From the NCBI GenBank assembly GCA_937949945.1, contig CALFEQ010000176.1:1-41010 (forward strand): a stretch of 41,010 bases of DNA. The letters run 5' to 3'. Position 1 is the stretch's first letter. Each line of letters begins with the position of its first letter. Below the pieces are notes generated by a model. It was not told the origin of the DNA. It searched no databases and saw only the letters and a program-made list of their open reading frames with translations. Made by a program: the position numbers and the translations under genes. The stretch comes from an uncultured Myxococcales bacterium (GTDB lineage Bacteria > Myxococcota_A > Polyangia > Polyangiales > Polyangiaceae). Shown in pieces: positions 1 through 11,075 of the stretch.

Positions 1-44
1 CGTCGCGAAGGACACGTGTGACGGAGGACCTGGCAGGTCGGTTG

Positions 45-72
45 TCAGTCCTCAGTCCTCAGTCTTTCGTCC
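45..72. repeat. Heptanucleotide tandem repeat, TCAGTCC family
   Basis: Four units of seven bases lie in exact phase: TCAGTCC, TCAGTCC, TCAGTCT, TTCGTCC. The same unit recurs at 34065-34099, and its reverse-complement rotation (GAGGACT) occurs at 271-291. The array is intergenic. It resembles the short tandemly repeated repetitive (STRR) sequences known from filamentous cyanobacteria in unit length and location; that comparison is by style only. Confidence 0.75.
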
Positions 73-270
73 TGACCTGCTGTTCGCCTCGACACGACCG
101 CATCCTTCGTCGTCCCCAGCGAGCTCTGGATCTGCGTTCGCCTCGCACCGGTCGTCGTGAGCCGAGACGAGCTTCTCGAAGGGGCGAAGGTCATGTCGAA
201 AGACACGTCCAGGACGACGCGACCGAGCGCGTCGATCCCGGGGGGCTCCAGTAAGTCGGATGGCAGAGCT

Positions 271-291
271 GAGGACCGAGGTCTGAGGACT
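271..291. repeat. Heptanucleotide tandem repeat, inverted TCAGTCC family
   Basis: Three phased units read GAGGACC, GAGGTCT, GAGGACT. GAGGACT is a rotation of GGACTGA, the reverse complement of TCAGTCC, so this array is an inverted partner of 45-72 with about 200 bp between them. Confidence 0.65.
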
Positions 292-344
292 CTCAGGGCG
301 TGACGGCAAGCGCGTTCCTTGCGGTGCGGCAGGGAGTGGGCAAC

Positions 345-373
345 TTGCGTCGGATTGTCGCAATCGATAGCCT
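345..373 (+). promoter_or_regulatory. Possible promoter and 13-bp dyad upstream of the ASH-repeat lipoprotein
   Basis: TTGCGT at 345-350 is followed after 17 bp by TAGCCT at 368-373, a weak match to a housekeeping-type promoter. Inside the spacer lies the dyad GATTG-TCG-CAATC (353-365), which could be an operator. The start codon at 424 has a clear GGAGGG ribosome site four bases upstream. The promoter is a guess from spacing; the dyad is directly visible. Confidence 0.25.
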
Positions 374-423
374 GGTGAATCGCGCGCGCGACGCTTTCGC
401 GTCGACTGCTTGCGGAGGGTCTT

Positions 424-2565
424 ATGAGGAGGAACGTTCCCGTCTTCGGGCTGCCCGTGGTCGTGGCCTTGGGGGTGATGGTGGCCGTCGCGAGCTGTGG
501 GGGAGGTGGTGAGCGCCCGCCGCCGGAGCAGAACTCCATGCCCGATTCGGGGTCGTCCTCGTCTTCGTCGAGCTCGGGGGCGCCGCCCGCCACGGAGCTC
601 ATCACCGGTCTCGAAGAGGGACCCGATGGGATCGGGCTCTACTTCGGTGACAACGGGTACGTGAACTGCGGGAAGCAGGCGTCCGAGAAGACCCTCGTCC
701 TCAACAATCCCACGGACGACGTCCTCAACTTCGAGGCGAAGATCACGGACGGCGAGAAGTACTACACGGTCCATCCTCCCAAGGGCGGAGTCCCGATTCG
801 AGGTACGGCGGTCATCAAGATCGTGCCCGCGGCGATCCCGACGACCTCCGAGGTCACGCCCGACCTCTACGCCGGCACGCTCGAGCTCAAATTGGGCACG
901 CTTCTGCCCGAGAACATCCGGCTGCACCAGACGGCGCGCGGCGCGATCGTCACGTCGAACGCTGGGAGCGAAATCGATTTCGGGAGCGTCCGAATCGGTA
1001 GCTCCGAGCCGTACACGCTCAACTTCAAGAACTCCGGCAACGTCGAGGTGACCGCGAACCTCAGCGTCTCCTCGTCCGCGTTCCGGATCGAGAGCGCGGC
1101 CACGGCATCGCTCACGCTCGCGCCGGCGGGGGCGGGCTCGAAGGAGATCGCCTTCAGCCCGACGCAGGCCCAGGAATATCTCGACACCCTCACGGTCGCA
1201 TTCGATCCGAGCGTCCCGCACTGCGCCCCGCCACCTTCGACGATCAGCTTGAAGGGGCAGGGGAACCTCTCCGTCGGCGTTTCGCCCGGCACGCTGTCGT
1301 TCGGCCTCGTCGAATGCGGGACGGCCGCGCCGTTCCAAACGGTGACGATCTCGAGCTCCTCTGCGATGACGTTCGTAGCGTCGCTCGGCAAGTCGGCAAC
1401 GTCTCCGTACACGCTCGCCGATGAGTCGGGCTCGCCGGTGGCTCTCGGATCGACCATCTCCATGCCCGCCGCGTCCACCTACGTGCTCCGCGTCGTTCCG
1501 AAGCCCATCCCGGTGCCGGCGAACCTGAGCGCGAACGCTTACGACGATACGCTCACGATCACGACCGACGTTCCGACGGACACGCCTCACACCGTGCAGC
1601 TTCGGCAATCCGCGACCGGCGCGGTCTTCGTCCTGGAGCCGCAGGCGATCACCGTGACCGGGAACGTCAACGAGACGAAGACGACCAACTTCACGCTGCG
1701 GAACACCGGAAACGCGTCGGCTCCCTACCAGATCAGCGTCACGCCCGATACGACGTTCTCGTCGAGCATCACGAGCGGTACCGTGCAGGGCGGCGCGACC
1801 GTCACCGGTATCCTCACGACCAAGCTGCCGAACACGTTCTCCACGGAGGTCCAAGGCTCGATCCAGGTGACGTCTCCGGGCGGCGTCTTGTGTGCGGACC
1901 TGCCGTCACCGGTCGCCTTGACTGCGTCGACGGGGCAGGGGACGTCCGTGACCGTGACGCCGACATCGCTCAACTTCGGCCAGGTCAACTGCGGCGATAC
2001 GGCACCGTTCCAGACCGTGGAGATCTCGTCGATCGTCGCGACGACGTTTCGCCCGAACCTCAATCTCGGCGCTGGGTCTCCGTATACGCTCGCCGACTCC
2101 GAAGGCGTTCCCATCACGCTCGGGACCGACATCGCGATCTCGCCGGGCTCGCCCTACACCCTTCGGGTGGTTCCGAAGGCGGTACCGATCCCCTCTTCGA
2201 CGGCGACCAACGCCTTGGGCGACACCCTCACGATCACGAGCCCGGCCGATGGGAACACGCCGAAGAACGTGACACTGACTCAGACGGCGCGCGGTGCCAT
2301 CTTCGCCCTCACGCCCCCGTCCATCGATTTCGGCACGGCGAGCACCAGGGACTTCCAGCTCGTCAACAGCGGCAATGCTCCGGCGGACTACAAGATCACG
2401 GTCACCGGGCCGTTCACCTCGAACCGCACGGAAGGGAGCGCCCCCGTCGGAACGCTCAACGGGACGCTGACGAAGACCGGCGCCGGGACCGGGACCTTGA
2501 GCGTCACGTCGACGGACGTGCTCTGCGCGGATCTTCCGCCGCCCGTGTCGCTGACGGCGAACTGA
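424..2565 (+). CDS. Lipoprotein with tandem ASH/HYDIN-like (choice-of-anchor D type) Ig-like repeats
   Basis: A 713-residue secreted lipoprotein. The start is the ATG at 424, preceded by GGAGGG. The N-terminus is a signal peptide ending in the lipobox VASC, then a Gly/Ser-rich linker. The body is built from about three repeats of roughly 200 residues, each made of two beta-sandwich units: 'SxxxxFGxVxCG' opens a unit, 'SPYTLAD..G.P..LG' and 'Y.LRVVPK' follow, and 'TLTIT' then 'TQTARGAIF' close it. Phrases such as LCADLPxPVxLTA end repeats two and three. This matches the ASPM-SPD2-hydin family, which is common in myxobacterial surface proteins and probably serves binding or adhesion. No enzymatic motif is visible. 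It is monocistronic: transaldolase converges from the right and a strong hairpin lies between them. The repeats are diverged enough that recent duplication is unlikely. Confidence 0.9.
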   Translation: MRRNVPVFGLPVVVALGVMVAVASCGGGGERPPPEQNSMPDSGSSSSSSSSGAPPATELITGLEEGPDGIGLYFGDNGYVNCGKQASEKTLVLNNPTDDVLNFEAKITDGEKYYTVHPPKGGVPIRGTAVIKIVPAAIPTTSEVTPDLYAGTLELKLGTLLPENIRLHQTARGAIVTSNAGSEIDFGSVRIGSSEPYTLNFKNSGNVEVTANLSVSSSAFRIESAATASLTLAPAGAGSKEIAFSPTQAQEYLDTLTVAFDPSVPHCAPPPSTISLKGQGNLSVGVSPGTLSFGLVECGTAAPFQTVTISSSSAMTFVASLGKSATSPYTLADESGSPVALGSTISMPAASTYVLRVVPKPIPVPANLSANAYDDTLTITTDVPTDTPHTVQLRQSATGAVFVLEPQAITVTGNVNETKTTNFTLRNTGNASAPYQISVTPDTTFSSSITSGTVQGGATVTGILTTKLPNTFSTEVQGSIQVTSPGGVLCADLPSPVALTASTGQGTSVTVTPTSLNFGQVNCGDTAPFQTVEISSIVATTFRPNLNLGAGSPYTLADSEGVPITLGTDIAISPGSPYTLRVVPKAVPIPSSTATNALGDTLTITSPADGNTPKNVTLTQTARGAIFALTPPSIDFGTASTRDFQLVNSGNAPADYKITVTGPFTSNRTEGSAPVGTLNGTLTKTGAGTGTLSVTSTDVLCADLPPPVSLTAN

Positions 2566-2574
2566 GCCGCGGGG

Positions 2575-2619
2575 CCGGCCGTCTCGCGCGCACCCCCGAG
2601 AGCGTGCGAGACGAGCCGG
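2575..2619. terminator. Hairpin shared by two convergent genes
   Basis: A 12-bp stem with one G-U pair (2580-2591 with 2602-2613, loop 2592-2601) extends by five more pairs (2575-2579 with 2615-2619) past one bulged A. It sits between the stop of the ASH-repeat lipoprotein (2565) and the stop of transaldolase (2664), where a bidirectional terminator is expected. There is no long T tract. Confidence 0.6.
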
Positions 2620-2663
2620 CTCGCTCGCCGTGAAGCGTTCGTCGTCGGTCGCCGCCTGGCGAC

Positions 2664-3674
2664 TCAGCTCGTCGTGGCCGACGACTGCACGCCCGTCATC
2701 GCTTGGAGGCGCTCGGCGAGCTGCTTCTCGAGGGTGACGAGCGCCTTCGAGAAGCCCTGGATGCCCTCCTCGAGCTTCTCCTTCGCCATCTCGTCCTCCT
2801 CGTGCATCTTCCGGAAGACGGCCTCGGTCATCTCGATCTTCGGGATGCTCTTCTCCTTGGCCTTCTTCGGATCGAGCTTGCGCGGTAGCTCGCCCTTGGC
2901 CGACTCCAGCTCGGCGAGGAGGCTCGGAGAGATCGTGAGCAGGTCGCATCCGGCGAGCTCGGTGATCTCGCCCATGTTGCGGAAGCTCGCGCCCATCACC
3001 TCGGTCTCGTAGCCGTGGTGCTTGTAGTACTCGTAGATGCGCGTGACGCTGACGACGCCCGGGTCCTCGTGCGGCGGGTAGCTCTCGCGACCGGTCTTCT
3101 TCTTGTACCAGTCGAGGATGCGGCCCACGAACGGCGAGATGAGCTTCACCTTCGCCTCCGCGCACGCGACCGCCTGGTGGAGGCCGAAGAGGAGCGTCAG
3201 GTTGCAGTGGATGCCTTCCTTCTCGAGGATCTCCGCTGCGCGGATGCCCTCCCACGTCGAGGCGATCTTGATGAGGATGCGCTCGCGCTTCGCCCCGGCG
3301 GCCTCGTACATCGCGATGAGCTGTCGCGCCTTCTCGACGGTCGCCTGCGTGTCGTAGGACAGCCGCGCATCGACCTCGGTCGACACGCGCCCGGGGACGA
3401 TCTGGAGGATCCGGAGCCCGAACTCGACCGCGAGGCGATCGACCGCGCGCTTGACCACGTCGTCGGTCGAGCCGTTCTTTGTCTCCTTCTTCGCCCAGAG
3501 GAGCGCGTCGTCGACGATCTTCGAGTACGCGGGCATCGACGCAGCGGCCGCGATGAGCGACGGGTTCGTCGTCGCGTCCTGCGGCTTGAACTTCTCGATC
3601 GAGTCGATGTCGCCCGTGTCCGCGACGACGACGGTCATGCTCTTGAGCTGGTCGAGAAGGCTCTTCTGGCTCAT
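2664..3674 (-). CDS. tal: Transaldolase (TalA/TalB type)
   Basis: A 336-residue transaldolase of the pentose phosphate pathway. It moves a dihydroxyacetone unit between sedoheptulose 7-phosphate and glyceraldehyde 3-phosphate through a Schiff base in the cytoplasm. The N-terminal VVVADTGD (with D19), the DATTNPSL block (33-40) and the Schiff-base lysine K136 in ILIKIASTWEG are all present, and the length fits the long TalB subfamily. Later blocks such as LISPFVGRILDWYKK and TRIYEYYK are also typical. The start is the ATG at 3674, which gives the normal N-terminus of the family. It is a single-gene unit divergent from the small secreted protein at 3999 and convergent with the lipoprotein at 424-2565. 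Confidence 0.97.
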   Translation of the reverse strand: MSQKSLLDQLKSMTVVVADTGDIDSIEKFKPQDATTNPSLIAAAASMPAYSKIVDDALLWAKKETKNGSTDDVVKRAVDRLAVEFGLRILQIVPGRVSTEVDARLSYDTQATVEKARQLIAMYEAAGAKRERILIKIASTWEGIRAAEILEKEGIHCNLTLLFGLHQAVACAEAKVKLISPFVGRILDWYKKKTGRESYPPHEDPGVVSVTRIYEYYKHHGYETEVMGASFRNMGEITELAGCDLLTISPSLLAELESAKGELPRKLDPKKAKEKSIPKIEMTEAVFRKMHEEDEMAKEKLEEGIQGFSKALVTLEKQLAERLQAMTGVQSSATTS

Positions 3675-3998
3675 CTGCGCTTCCTCTGGTTCGTGGCCTC
3701 TGGTGGCGCGGATGGACTACCACGTCGCGGCGCCGGCTGCGTCACGTTCGATGGCCGATCCGTCCGCGCCGGCCCCGGGCGGCGATCGCGCCCGCGAGGC
3801 GGACTTCCACGCACGAGGTGCAGGCGCGCGAGCGACCTCGCGCCGGATGCCTCGAGCCGCATCGAGAACGGCGCGTCGATGCTCCGAACGCGCGTCGACG
3901 TCGACGACGCGAACGACCGCCTGGTCATGCTTACACCAGCCCACTTGATTGAGCCTGCTTTTTGGCCGTTCGGCTCGTGGGTTGCTCTTTATGGGGCC
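3675..3998. other. Divergent intergenic region between transaldolase and a secreted protein
   Basis: About 324 bp with no supportable gene. It must carry the promoters for transaldolase (leftward) and for the small protein at 3999 (rightward). The only base-composition change is a less GC-rich patch near 3926-3965 (including TTACACC and TTGATTGAG), a reasonable place for promoter elements, but no clear -35/-10 pair stands out. Confidence 0.45.
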
Positions 3999-4514
3999 AT
4001 GAGACACGACGACCGAGCGACCCCTGCGAGGCAGCGCGAAGGGCAGAGCGAGCACGCGCGCGCGAAGCGCCGCAGCGGCGGGAGCCGACGGCGTCTCCCC
4101 GCCGTCGTGATCGGGGCGGGGCTGCTCGTGTCCACGCTCTCCACTTCGCCCGCGGTCTCCGCCGATCCTCCCATCGCGATCGGCGAGGTGACGCCGCCGC
4201 CGCCGAGCACGGGCATCGACGAAGCCGTCCTCCGTGACGCCGCGGAAGGCGAGCTCCGGCAGCTCGACGCGTCGAGGTTCAAGCGCCGACGCGTGGTGGT
4301 GTCCATCGCGATGACGCAGGCCATCGTCCAGGGCCCGGTCGCGTGCACGGTAAACGCGATGCTTCGCGACGCGAAGACGGGCGCGATGATCGCCATCATC
4401 GAGGCGGGCGCGAGCGCCGACGGCCCCGGGTCCGTCGAGCTACGCAGGCGCGTCGCGTACGCCGCCGTCCGCAGCGCGGTCCGGCGTATCCCCGGCGCTC
4501 TCGGCGCTCAATAG
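3999..4514 (+). CDS. Small secreted protein of unknown function
   Basis: A 171-residue protein. The chosen ATG at 3999 gives a long Arg/Lys-rich N-region (about 36 residues) before a hydrophobic stretch (LPAVVIGAGLLVSTLSTSPAVSA), which looks like a signal peptide with an unusually long n-region. The true start may therefore be further in. The mature part contains RRRVVVSIAMTQA, CTVNAMLRDAKTGAMIAIIEAGA and a C-terminal Arg/Ala-rich helix ending in VRRIPGAL. I do not recognise a named family; the alternating beta pattern followed by a helix suggests a small alpha/beta periplasmic domain. It has one Cys. A 12-bp hairpin separates it from fumC, so the two are probably not one operon. Confidence 0.7.
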   Translation: MRHDDRATPARQREGQSEHARAKRRSGGSRRRLPAVVIGAGLLVSTLSTSPAVSADPPIAIGEVTPPPPSTGIDEAVLRDAAEGELRQLDASRFKRRRVVVSIAMTQAIVQGPVACTVNAMLRDAKTGAMIAIIEAGASADGPGSVELRRRVAYAAVRSAVRRIPGALGAQ

Positions 4515-4524
4515 CGTCGCGGCG

Positions 4525-4558
4525 CACGAGCGCGCGCCTCGCCGGACGCGCGCTCGTG
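4525..4558 (+). terminator. Perfect 12-bp hairpin after the small secreted protein
   Basis: CACGAGCGCGCG (4525-4536) pairs perfectly with CGCGCGCTCGTG (4547-4558) around a 10-base loop. It begins 11 bp after the stop codon at 4514 and ends 20 bp before fumC. No T tract follows, so it may be a terminator or an mRNA 3'-end stabiliser. Confidence 0.55.
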
Positions 4559-4577
4559 TCCGTCATGCGAGGACACG

Positions 4578-5963
4578 ATGAAGACGCGAACCGAGTCCGA
4601 CACGATGGGGGCCGTGGAGGTACCGGCCGATCGCTACTGGGGGGCGCAGACGCAGCGGAGCCTCCAGAACTTCCGCATCGGAGGGCAGCGGTTCCCGCCG
4701 GTCGTGATCCACGCCTTCGGCGTCGTGAAGAAGGCGGCCGCGATCGTCAACCGCGACCTCGGCAAGCTCGATGCTCGGCGCGCCGACGTGATCGTGCGCG
4801 CGGCCGACGAGGTCATCTCGGGGAAGCTCGACGATCACTTCCCGCTCGTCGTCTGGCAGACGGGCAGCGGTACGCAGACGAACATGAACGCGAACGAGGT
4901 GATCGCGAACCGGGCCAACGAGCTCGCAGGATCCCCGCTCGGCACGCCCGGTCCCGTCCACCCGAACGACCACGTGAACATGTCGCAGTCCTCGAACGAC
5001 GTGTTCCCGACGGTCATGCACATCGCGGTCGCGACGCGCGTGCGCGAGCGCCTGCTCCCGTGCGTCGAGGCGCTCCGCGCGGCGATCGAGCAGAAGGCGG
5101 AGGCCTTCTCGTCGATCGTGAAGATCGGGCGCACGCACATGATGGACGCGACGCCGCTCACGCTCGGCCAGGAGATGAGCGCCTGGGCGGCGCATCTCGC
5201 CTTCGCGCAGCGCAAGATCGTCGAGGCGCTCGACGGCCTCTACGAGCTCGCGCTCGGCGGCACCGCCGTCGGGACCGGCATGAGCTCGCATCCCGACTGG
5301 GCGCCGCGCGTCGCCGCGGAGATCGCGCAGCTCACGCGGATGCCGTTCCGCTCGGCGCCGAACAAGTTCGCAGCGCTCGCCGCGCACGACGCGCTCGTCG
5401 CGATGAGCGGCGCGACGCGCCAGCTCGCGACGGCGTGCATGAAGATCGGCAACGACGTCCGCCTCCTCGCGAGCGGTCCGCGCGCGGGCCTCGGCGAGCT
5501 GCTCTTGCCGGCGAACGAGCCCGGGAGCTCCATCATGCCCGGGAAGGTCAACCCCACGCAGGCCGAGGCGCTCACGATGGTCTGCGTCCACGTCATCGGA
5601 AACGACGTCGCGGTCGGTATCGCCGGCGCGAGCGGGCACCTGCAGCTCAACGTGTTCAAGCCGCTCATCCTCCACGACGTCCTCGAGAGCGTGGAGCTGC
5701 TCGCCGATGCGTGCGAGAGCTTCGGCGAGAAATGCATCGTCGGCATCGAGCCGAACCGAGACGTCATCGCTCGTCACCTCGAGAGCTCGCTCATGCTCGT
5801 CACGGCGCTCTCGCCGCTCGTCGGGTACGCGAACGCCGCGAAGATCGCGAAGACCGCCTACGAGAAGAACATCACGCTGAGAGAGGCGGCGATCGCCTCG
5901 GGCCTCGTCACCGAGGCGCAGTTCGACGCGGCGGTTCGGCCGGAGGCGATGACCCATCCGTAG
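4578..5963 (+). CDS. fumC: Fumarate hydratase class II (fumarase C)
   Basis: A 461-residue class II fumarase, the iron-independent homotetramer that interconverts fumarate and L-malate in the TCA cycle. The N-terminus TESDTMGAVEVPADRYWGAQTQRS is diagnostic and separates it from aspartase and argininosuccinate lyase. TGSGTQTNMNANEV, the SSNDVFPT block and the fumarase/aspartase signature GSSIMPGKVNP (from residue 316, with the catalytic serine) are intact. The length equals that of typical FumC (460-470). The ATG at 4578 follows GAGGAC, a good ribosome site. It stands alone: a hairpin precedes it, and a lipoprotein gene begins 32 bp after it. Confidence 0.98.
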   Translation: MKTRTESDTMGAVEVPADRYWGAQTQRSLQNFRIGGQRFPPVVIHAFGVVKKAAAIVNRDLGKLDARRADVIVRAADEVISGKLDDHFPLVVWQTGSGTQTNMNANEVIANRANELAGSPLGTPGPVHPNDHVNMSQSSNDVFPTVMHIAVATRVRERLLPCVEALRAAIEQKAEAFSSIVKIGRTHMMDATPLTLGQEMSAWAAHLAFAQRKIVEALDGLYELALGGTAVGTGMSSHPDWAPRVAAEIAQLTRMPFRSAPNKFAALAAHDALVAMSGATRQLATACMKIGNDVRLLASGPRAGLGELLLPANEPGSSIMPGKVNPTQAEALTMVCVHVIGNDVAVGIAGASGHLQLNVFKPLILHDVLESVELLADACESFGEKCIVGIEPNRDVIARHLESSLMLVTALSPLVGYANAAKIAKTAYEKNITLREAAIASGLVTEAQFDAAVRPEAMTHP

Positions 5964-5995
5964 AGACGTGGCGGCGTTCTCGCTACCATGCGGGG

Positions 5996-6515
5996 GTGCC
6001 GTCGTCGTACAGGACGCGTTCCGTCGCGACCGCGCTCGTGCTCCTCGGCTTCGTCGTCGCCGGGAGCGTGGCCGGCGGCTGCGGAGAGACACTCACGCTC
6101 GACGAGGCTTTGCCGTCCGTTCCGGACGGCGGCGAAGCGGGGACCGAAGGCCGGGAGGACGAGGACGACGCGGGCGACGTCCCCGACGTCCCCGACGACG
6201 GGGGCGGACCGCGGCCGGTCGTCGAGGCGGGGGCGGACGACGGCGGCAGCGTGCAGTGTGTGTCCGACGGTAGGGAATGCGACTCGGCTCGCCCGTGCTG
6301 TCAGCCGCCGGGCGGGCCGAAGATGGTCTGCCGAGCAGGAAACTGCAGGCAATGCGTGCGGCTCGGCAGCGGGGGGGTGCGAAGTCTCGGCCCACTGCTG
6401 CGATCCCACGGCGAGGTGCGGCGAATCCCGGAGGTGCTGTCGTCCGTCGGGAGCCGAATGCACCGGGCCGGCCGAATGCTGCAGCAACAAGTGCGACGAA
6501 GGGGTCTGCGACTAG
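5996..6515 (+). CDS. Cys-rich lipoprotein, apparently frameshifted at a G7 run
   Basis: From the GTG at 5996 the frame encodes a lipoprotein signal (SVATALVLLGFVVAGSVAGGC), an Asp/Gly/Glu-rich linker, and a Cys-rich start (CVSDGRECDSARPCCQPPGG...CRAGNCRQC). At the seven-G run 6371-6377 this frame loses all sense. The frame one base ahead continues the same style (CEVSAHCC...CCRPSGAECTGPAECCSNKCDEGVCD) to a stop at 6513-6515. Removing one G joins them into about 172 residues with evenly spaced CC pairs, as in disulfide-rich knottin-like modules of myxobacterial lipoproteins. So this is either a base-calling error or a real frameshift. The role is unknown; surface exposure is likely. Without the shift the first frame would run into acnA. 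Confidence 0.7.
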
Positions 6516-6570
6516 CGCCATCCGCCGACCATTGCCGCGAGCGACGCGTCCCCCCTATAGTCCCGGCGCG

Positions 6571-9273
<2,703 letters not shown>

Positions 9274-9294
9274 GACGGCGGAACCCCGCTCGAG

Positions 9295-9873
9295 GTGACG
9301 GGGAGGGCTCACGCCCTCCCCGAACGAGCGGGCCAGGAACGCGGAAGGGCGAGCTGGAATCCCGCGAATGAGGCGTGCTCTCCTCGGGAGCCCCTTCGCG
9401 GCGTTGACATCAAAATCGACGATCTCCATTTCGGGACGGAGGACCTCGCCATCGTCGTCGTCGGGAAGGTGGTGAGCGATTCGGGCTACCTCTGGCGGAT
9501 GATGACGCCAGGGAGCTTCCCCCGAATGGGGACGAGGCTCACTCCCCGGAACTTCTGCGTCGTGGAGGGGAGCTCGGAACAAACCGCGTGCGCGCAGATC
9601 GAGGGCGCCGTGCTGCCAGCGGTGTTGACCGAGGGGCCTCACGTGTTCGTCGGCCGGCGGAAGGGGATGCAGATCAGCGTCCGAGTCGACGGCGCGGAGC
9701 GCGCGACCTTCGAGCTCGCCGAACGTGTCGACGCGACGGCTTCCCAACCGGCCACCATCGGGCAGTCGCTCGCTCTCGACCTGTCGGAGGTCATCGTCAT
9801 CGTGGGCTCGACGCCCGACGACGATCTCGCGCGCCTCGAGCAGCATCTGATGGCGAAGTACCAGCTCGACTGA
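9295..9873 (+). CDS. LamG/concanavalin A-like fragment, probably 5'-truncated
   Basis: This open frame starts at a GTG that overlaps the acnA hairpin, so its first 36 residues look non-coding. The believable part begins near 9403 and reads like a jelly-roll LamG domain: an opening beta pattern (DLHFGTEDLAIVVVGKV), a middle (FVGRRKGMQISVRVDG) and a typical closing EVIVI...LARLEQHLMAKYQLD. No signal peptide or linker precedes it, although such domains normally sit after one in myxobacterial lipoproteins. No in-frame start lies between 9295 and the GTG at 9469, which would cut into the first strands. The frame is the same as acnA and open from the acnA stop onward. I read it as a gene remnant that lost its 5' end. 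The LamG assignment is by pattern only. Confidence 0.4.
   Translation: MTGRAHALPERAGQERGRASWNPANEACSPREPLRGVDIKIDDLHFGTEDLAIVVVGKVVSDSGYLWRMMTPGSFPRMGTRLTPRNFCVVEGSSEQTACAQIEGAVLPAVLTEGPHVFVGRRKGMQISVRVDGAERATFELAERVDATASQPATIGQSLALDLSEVIVIVGSTPDDDLARLEQHLMAKYQLD
9300..9321 (+). terminator. Perfect 9-bp hairpin downstream of acnA
   Basis: GGGGAGGGC (9300-9308) pairs perfectly with GCCCTCCCC (9313-9321) around the loop TCAC, 27 bp after the acnA stop. It is GC-only apart from one A-T pair and lacks a T tract, so it may be a terminator or a 3'-end stabiliser. Confidence 0.6.
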
Positions 9874-9998
9874 TCGCAACGCGTACGCACGTCATCGCGA
9901 GAAGCTGGGACGAGGTCGTCGCCTCTCTCACATGGCGATCCACGCGGCTGCTGCGTTGGCCGGGAGCGAGCGGCGGGCGTATTCTTCGCTTCGATCCC

Positions 9999-10985
9999 GT
10001 GCGCCGTCGAACGCTCTTCTTCCTTGCCCTGACGACCGGTGCCGTCGCCCCCGCCATCGCCGTCGTGACCGCGTGCACGGCACCCGAGACGCGCACGACG
10101 AGGCCGCTGAACACGCGCGACGACGACTCCGGCAAGAAGAAACAGCCGAAGGAGCCGGAGCCGGAGATCCCGCTCGAGCCCTATCCGGAGGAAGATCCGC
10201 CTCTACCCGACGGCGGCACCCCGCCGGGATTCGTCTACGCGCACACGGCCGAGACGCTCTATCTCTGGGAGCCGATCGGCAAGACGCTGACGAAGGTCGG
10301 CGACTTCTCTTGCCTCGAGGAAAGCGACCGGATGCTCGACATCGCGGTCGATCGCGACGGCGTCATGTACGGCACGAGCGACCTCGGCTTCCTCAGCATC
10401 AACCCGACGACTGCGGCGTGCTCGTACGTGAAGAAGGACGCGAGCATTCAGTATCCGAACTCGCTCTCGTTCGTGCCGATGGGCACCGTCGATCCGACGA
10501 AGGAGACGCTCGTCGGGTACCAGTTCGATCCGAACGCGATCAACCAGGCGACCATCTACGTGAAGATCGACATCGCCGACGGCAGCGTGACGAAGCTCGG
10601 TGAGCTGAACGATCCGAACGCAGCCGTGAAGTACAAGTCCTCCGGCGACATCGTCGCCCTCATCCGGAACGGCAACAAAGCGTACCTGACGGTGAAGAAG
10701 ATCGTTCCTCCGGAGGCGGGCGTCGGGAACGACTACCTGGCCGAGATCGATCCCACGACCGGGCGCATCAAACAGGTCATCGGTGATCTGCAGAAGAACG
10801 ACCTGTGGGGCTTCGGATTCTGGGCAGGCACGGGCTACGGCTTCTCCGGGACCGGTGAAGTCCTGGAGATCGACATGACGACTGCGCAGACGAAGACGCT
10901 GACGACGCTGATGGAGGACGGCCGCGTGGTCCCCTGGTACGGCGCGGGCGTGAAGACCTTCGCCCCGACCGCGCCGACCAACTGA
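9999..10985 (+). CDS. Lipoprotein with propeller-like repeats, function unknown
   Basis: A 328-residue lipoprotein. The GTG at 9999 gives a signal peptide with RRR, a hydrophobic core and lipobox VTAC (Cys26), followed by a Lys/Glu/Pro linker (KKKQPKEPEPEIPLEPYPEEDPP). The mature domain has recurring strands of the type 'Y.W.P..KTLTKVGDF', 'DIAVDRDGVMYGTS...FLSINPTT', 'YVKIDIADGSVTKLGEL' and 'DLWGFGFWAGTGYGFSGTGEVLEIDMTT'. This is the alternation of 'what is displayed' and 'what it means' strands seen in beta-propellers, and similar proteins are frequent in myxobacteria. No catalytic motif or metal site stands out. The VWA gene starts 90 bp downstream in the same direction. Confidence 0.85.
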   Translation: MRRRTLFFLALTTGAVAPAIAVVTACTAPETRTTRPLNTRDDDSGKKKQPKEPEPEIPLEPYPEEDPPLPDGGTPPGFVYAHTAETLYLWEPIGKTLTKVGDFSCLEESDRMLDIAVDRDGVMYGTSDLGFLSINPTTAACSYVKKDASIQYPNSLSFVPMGTVDPTKETLVGYQFDPNAINQATIYVKIDIADGSVTKLGELNDPNAAVKYKSSGDIVALIRNGNKAYLTVKKIVPPEAGVGNDYLAEIDPTTGRIKQVIGDLQKNDLWGFGFWAGTGYGFSGTGEVLEIDMTTAQTKTLTTLMEDGRVVPWYGAGVKTFAPTAPTN

Positions 10986-11075
10986 CGCGGTCGACGCGGC
11001 GCGGCGACGTGCCCACCTTCGGAGAACGTTCGTCGGTCACAAACCGAACGGCGTCGTCGTCCGTCAGAAGGCGGC

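Larger units (their letters stand above)
1..423. other. Intergenic stretch without a supported gene
   Basis: No coding frame here has a convincing start, ribosome site or recognisable protein; the open frames are the mirror-type frames expected in very GC-rich DNA. What it holds is two short heptamer arrays in opposite orientation (45-72 and 271-291), one isolated GGCTCCA unit near 244-250, and a possible promoter and dyad just before the lipoprotein gene that starts at 424. The gene that would flank the left side lies outside the window. Confidence 0.6.

Noticed and set aside
31..45. Sigma-54-like site TGGCAG-N5-TTGT
   Set aside because: The essential GC of the -12 element is missing, and no gene starts within a sensible distance.
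3671..3928. Small 85-codon minus-strand frame overlapping the transaldolase start
   Set aside because: It has no ribosome site or recognisable sequence, and its Arg/Ser/Pro content is typical of a non-coding frame.
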